Source: UBA4615 sp044371545 (lineage in GTDB: Bacteria > Pseudomonadota > Gammaproteobacteria > Burkholderiales > Burkholderiaceae_E). Taken from it: a stretch of DNA of 35,372 nt. Positions within the stretch are counted from its first letter, which is position 1, and each line of letters starts with the position of its first letter. Position numbers and translations under genes: made by a program. The DNA is taken from contig JBILTM010000024.1 in the NCBI GenBank assembly GCA_044371545.1, forward strand, positions 1-35,372. Reading direction: 5' to 3'. Positions 32,850-35,372 of this stretch are shown one piece after another. Under the pieces are notes generated by a model that was not told the DNA's origin, ran no database searches, and was given only the letters and a program-made list of their open reading frames with translations.

Positions 32850-35114
32850 GTGTCCGATGCACCGTTCCGCGGCCGGATCGGCCGCACCGTCGCCGACGCG
32901 ACGCCCTGGTGGCCCGAGGAGCCCCGCCCGCGCGAGGGCGCACCGAACGTCGTGGTCGTCGTGTTCGACGACGTCGGTTTCGCGCACTGGGGCTGCTACG
33001 GCTCGACGCTCGCGACGCCGCGGCTCGACGCGCTCGCCGCCGCCGGCCTGCGCTTCGTGAACTTCCACACCACCGCGCTGTGCTCGCCGACGCGCGCCTG
33101 CCTGCTCACCGGCCGCAACCACCACGCGGTCGGCATGCGCTCGATCTCCAACTTCGACACCGGCTTTCCGAACATGCGCGGCGCGATCCCGAAGAGCGCG
33201 GCGACGCTCGCCGAGGTGCTGCGCGCGCAGGGCTACGGCACCTTCATGGTGGGCAAGTGGCACCTCGCGCCGATGCACGAGGCCGGCCCCGCGGGCCCGT
33301 TCCGCAACTGGCCGCTCGGCCGCGGCTTCGACCGGTTCTACGGCTTCATGCAGGGCGAGACCGACCAGTTCCGGCCCGAGCTGGTGCAGGACAACCACTA
33401 CGTCGACGCGCCCCGCCGCGCCGAGGACGGCTACCACCTGAGCGAGGACCTCGTCGACCGCGCGATCGCGTACGCGGCGGACCACGTGTCGGCCGCGCCC
33501 GATCGGCCGTTCTTCACCTACCTCGCGTTCGGCGCGTGCCACGCGCCGCACCAGGCGCCCGACGCGTATCTGGCTCGCTGGCGCGGCGCGTTCGACGAGG
33601 GCTGGGACGTGCACCGCGAGCGCTGGTTCGAGCGCCAGAAGGCGACGGGCGTGGTGCCGCCGGACACCGTGCTGCCGCCTCGCAATCCGGGCGTGCCCGC
33701 GTGGACCGAGCTCACCGACAACGAGCGGCGCTTCGCCGCGCGGCTGATGGAGGCGTTCGCCGCGTTCCTCGAGCACACCGACGCGCAGCTCGGCCGCTAC
33801 GTCGACGCGCTGCGCGACATGGGCCAGCTCGAGAACACGCTGCTCGTCGCGATGAGCGACAACGGCGCGAGCCAGGAGGGCGGCCGCACCGGCGTGCTCG
33901 ACGAGATGCTCTACTTCAACGGCCTGAAGGAGGATGTCGAGCGCGCGGTCGGGCGGCTCGACGCGATCGGCACCGCCGACAGCCACACCAACTACCCGTG
34001 GGGCTGGGCGATGTGCGGCAACACGCCGTTGAAGCGCTACAAGCAGAACACCCACGCCGGCGGCGTGCGCGATCCGTTCGTCGTGCACTGGCCGGCGCGC
34101 GTGAAGGACGCGGGCGGCATCCGCCGGCAGTTCCACCACGTGACCGACGTCGCGCCGACGGTGCTCGAGCTCGTCGGCATCGCGCCGCCCGAGGTGTTCG
34201 AAGGCGTCGCGCAGATGCCGGTGCACGGCACCTCGATGGCCTACGCGCTCGCCGACGACGCGGCCTCGGCGCCGACCCGCAAGCGCACGCAGTACTTCGA
34301 GATGTTCGGGCACCGCGGGATCTGGCACGACGGCTGGAAGGCGGTGTGCTTCCACAAGCCGGGCGCGGACTACGACACCGAGGCCTGGGAGCTCTACCAC
34401 GCCGACGCCGACGCGTCCGAGGCGGTCGACCTCGCCGCCGCGCATCCGGAGCGGCTGCGCGAGCTGGTCGCGCTGTGGTGGGCCGAGGCCGAGCGCCACG
34501 GCGTGCTGCCGCTCGACGACCGGCGGCTCGGCGAGCTGTTCCGCGCGGCGCGCGCCCGCGGCGGCTCGACGATGCGCGACCGGTACGTGCTGCATCCGCC
34601 GCTGTCGCGCTGGAACGCCGACATCTCGCCGCCGACCGGCACGCGGCCCTTCGTGCTCGCCGCCGACATCGAGCTCGGCGAGGGCCGCGACGGCGCGATC
34701 GTCGCGCGCGGCGGCTCGAACGGCGGCTACGTGCTCTACGTGCGCGAGCGCAGGCTCGCGTTCGCCTACAACCACTTCCACGAGCACACGCGCGTCGTCT
34801 CGGACGTCGCGCTGCCGAGCGGGCCGTGCACCGTCGCCGTGCGCATCGAGCGCGACGGCGAGGCGGCCACCGCGACGCTGCTGCTCGATGGCGCCGGCAT
34901 CGGCTCGGTCCGCATCCCGCGCACCGCCGCGATGGTCTCCTCCACCGGCATGGACGTCGGCCGCTCGCAGGCGCCGGTGTGCGACGACTACGCGCCGCCG
35001 TTCGCGTTCGAGGGCCGCATCCGGCGCGTGGTGTTCGACATCGCGCCGCGCACGCCGCGCACCGCGCGGCGCGAGGAGGTCATGGTCGAGCGCAGGGTGC
35101 AGGGGCAGCAGTAG
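32850..35114 (+). CDS. type I (formylglycine) arylsulfatase family enzyme
   Basis: 754 residues from GTG 32850, with an ideal AAGGAGGAG site. The sulfatase core has NVVVVVFDDVGFAHWGCYGS (metal Asp pair), CSPTRACLLTG with Cys 78 to be converted to formylglycine, GKWHLAP, and AMSDNGASQEGG. THAGGVRDPFVVHWP and FEMFGHRGIWHDGWKAV follow, as in the large cytoplasmic arylsulfatases of proteobacteria and actinobacteria. Residues about 595-740 form an added beta-sandwich (GAIVARGGSNGGYVLYV, LAFAYNHFHEH) common to this subgroup. It hydrolyses a sulfate ester, substrate unknown. No signal peptide. No formylglycine-generating enzyme gene is in the window. Confidence 0.92.
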   Translation: MSDAPFRGRIGRTVADATPWWPEEPRPREGAPNVVVVVFDDVGFAHWGCYGSTLATPRLDALAAAGLRFVNFHTTALCSPTRACLLTGRNHHAVGMRSISNFDTGFPNMRGAIPKSAATLAEVLRAQGYGTFMVGKWHLAPMHEAGPAGPFRNWPLGRGFDRFYGFMQGETDQFRPELVQDNHYVDAPRRAEDGYHLSEDLVDRAIAYAADHVSAAPDRPFFTYLAFGACHAPHQAPDAYLARWRGAFDEGWDVHRERWFERQKATGVVPPDTVLPPRNPGVPAWTELTDNERRFAARLMEAFAAFLEHTDAQLGRYVDALRDMGQLENTLLVAMSDNGASQEGGRTGVLDEMLYFNGLKEDVERAVGRLDAIGTADSHTNYPWGWAMCGNTPLKRYKQNTHAGGVRDPFVVHWPARVKDAGGIRRQFHHVTDVAPTVLELVGIAPPEVFEGVAQMPVHGTSMAYALADDAASAPTRKRTQYFEMFGHRGIWHDGWKAVCFHKPGADYDTEAWELYHADADASEAVDLAAAHPERLRELVALWWAEAERHGVLPLDDRRLGELFRAARARGGSTMRDRYVLHPPLSRWNADISPPTGTRPFVLAADIELGEGRDGAIVARGGSNGGYVLYVRERRLAFAYNHFHEHTRVVSDVALPSGPCTVAVRIERDGEAATATLLLDGAGIGSVRIPRTAAMVSSTGMDVGRSQAPVCDDYAPPFAFEGRIRRVVFDIAPRTPRTARREEVMVERRVQGQQ

Positions 35115-35213
35115 CATGAGCAGCCGAGGCTGATCCGCCCGATCAGCGCCCGCTGGATGCACGCGAAGGAGATCAGGCACTTTGAAGCGCAGATTGCCCG
35201 CACCCCGCACTGA
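35115..35213 (+). pseudogene. C-terminal remnant of a BrnT-type toxin
   Basis: Directly after the sulfatase stop, and in the same frame, an open stretch of 32 codons reads ...RLIRPISARWMHAKEI then RHFEAQIARTPH and stops. RPISAR-x-MHxKEI is the usual C-terminal motif of one BrnT branch. No start codon is in frame, and roughly two thirds of a normal toxin (about 90 residues) is missing, so it looks like a 5'-deleted relic fused next to the sulfatase gene. It overlaps the antitoxin start by 32 bases, as in intact brnTA pairs. Confidence 0.6.
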
Positions 35214-35372
35214 CGCCGCCGCGGCGCGTGTCATCGCCGACGCCGATCTCAGCCGATACGACCTCTGCGCGATGACCCCGGTACGTTTCGAGTTCGCGCC
35301 GAAGGAGGCGCGGGTCAACATGCGGATGCCCAGCGAGCTGCTCGGCGCGGTCAAGGCGGCGGCCCAGGAGGC
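35182..35372 (+). CDS. BrnA/CopG-type antitoxin, N-terminal part
   Basis: 63 codons, cut by the right edge. The proposed start is TTG 35182, with AAGGAG about 12 bases upstream. The order is that of BrnA-like antitoxins: KRRLPAPRTDAAAARVIADA, then DLSRYDLCAMTPVRFEF, then the ribbon-helix-helix segment PKEARVNMRMPSELLGAVKA. These proteins neutralise BrnT and repress their operon. Here the toxin gene in front of it is only a remnant, so the antitoxin may be orphaned. Confidence 0.75.
   Translation, partial: MKRRLPAPRTDAAAARVIADADLSRYDLCAMTPVRFEFAPKEARVNMRMPSELLGAVKAAAQE

Overview
This is a chromosomal window of very high GC from a bacterium that looks like a betaproteobacterium of the Burkholderiales. 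The grounds are strong G/C third-position bias, a TctC/Bug-type periplasmic binding protein, CoA-acylating methylmalonate-semialdehyde dehydrogenase beside an IclR regulator, two TauE/SafE permeases, and a DksA-like protein next to a 'translational machinery' protein behind an FNR-type box. No rRNA, tRNA, CRISPR array, insertion sequence or phage gene was seen.

Layout. Positions 1-8040 are catabolic and transport genes: mmsA (cut by the left edge) divergent from an IclR regulator, a TctC/Bug binding protein, a 5'-nucleotidase lipoprotein, an M20 amidohydrolase, a TauE/SafE permease, a cupin and a second TauE/SafE permease. Positions 8040-13320 hold a small exported protein, a MarR-GNAT fusion with a perfect operator palindrome, pdxA, ltaE, a flavin reductase and a DUF2892 membrane peptide. 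Positions 13370-18000 are regulatory and stress-like: an FNR-type promoter before a TraR/DksA zinc-finger protein and a translational-machinery protein, a DUF2834-XRE operon, a NYN / Arg-Gly repeat / LOTUS RNA-metabolism protein, and a ribbon-helix-helix/PIN toxin-antitoxin pair. Positions 18120-19645 hold a hotdog-type protein and a CnbZ-like deaminase.

The most distinctive part is 19670-30783. A Wzx/MATE-type flippase diverges from a two-gene nonribosomal peptide synthetase. The first NRPS gene is a free-standing adenylation-carrier protein whose adenylation domain resembles oxalyl-CoA synthetase (Pcs60/AAE3) rather than a normal amino-acid A domain. The second is a 2494-residue C-A-PCP-C-A-PCP-TE enzyme. 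Together they should make a short N-acylated dipeptide: starter carboxylate, then residue 1, then residue 2 (Ile/Val-like code), released by the thioesterase. No epimerase, MbtH or tailoring enzyme is seen alongside.

Positions 30872-35372 hold a lipocalin, an FSR-like MFS transporter with a probable leaderless start, a large formylglycine sulfatase, and the C-terminal scrap of a BrnT toxin overlapping the start of a BrnA/CopG antitoxin that runs off the right edge.

All functions are inferred from motifs read by eye; no database search was possible.
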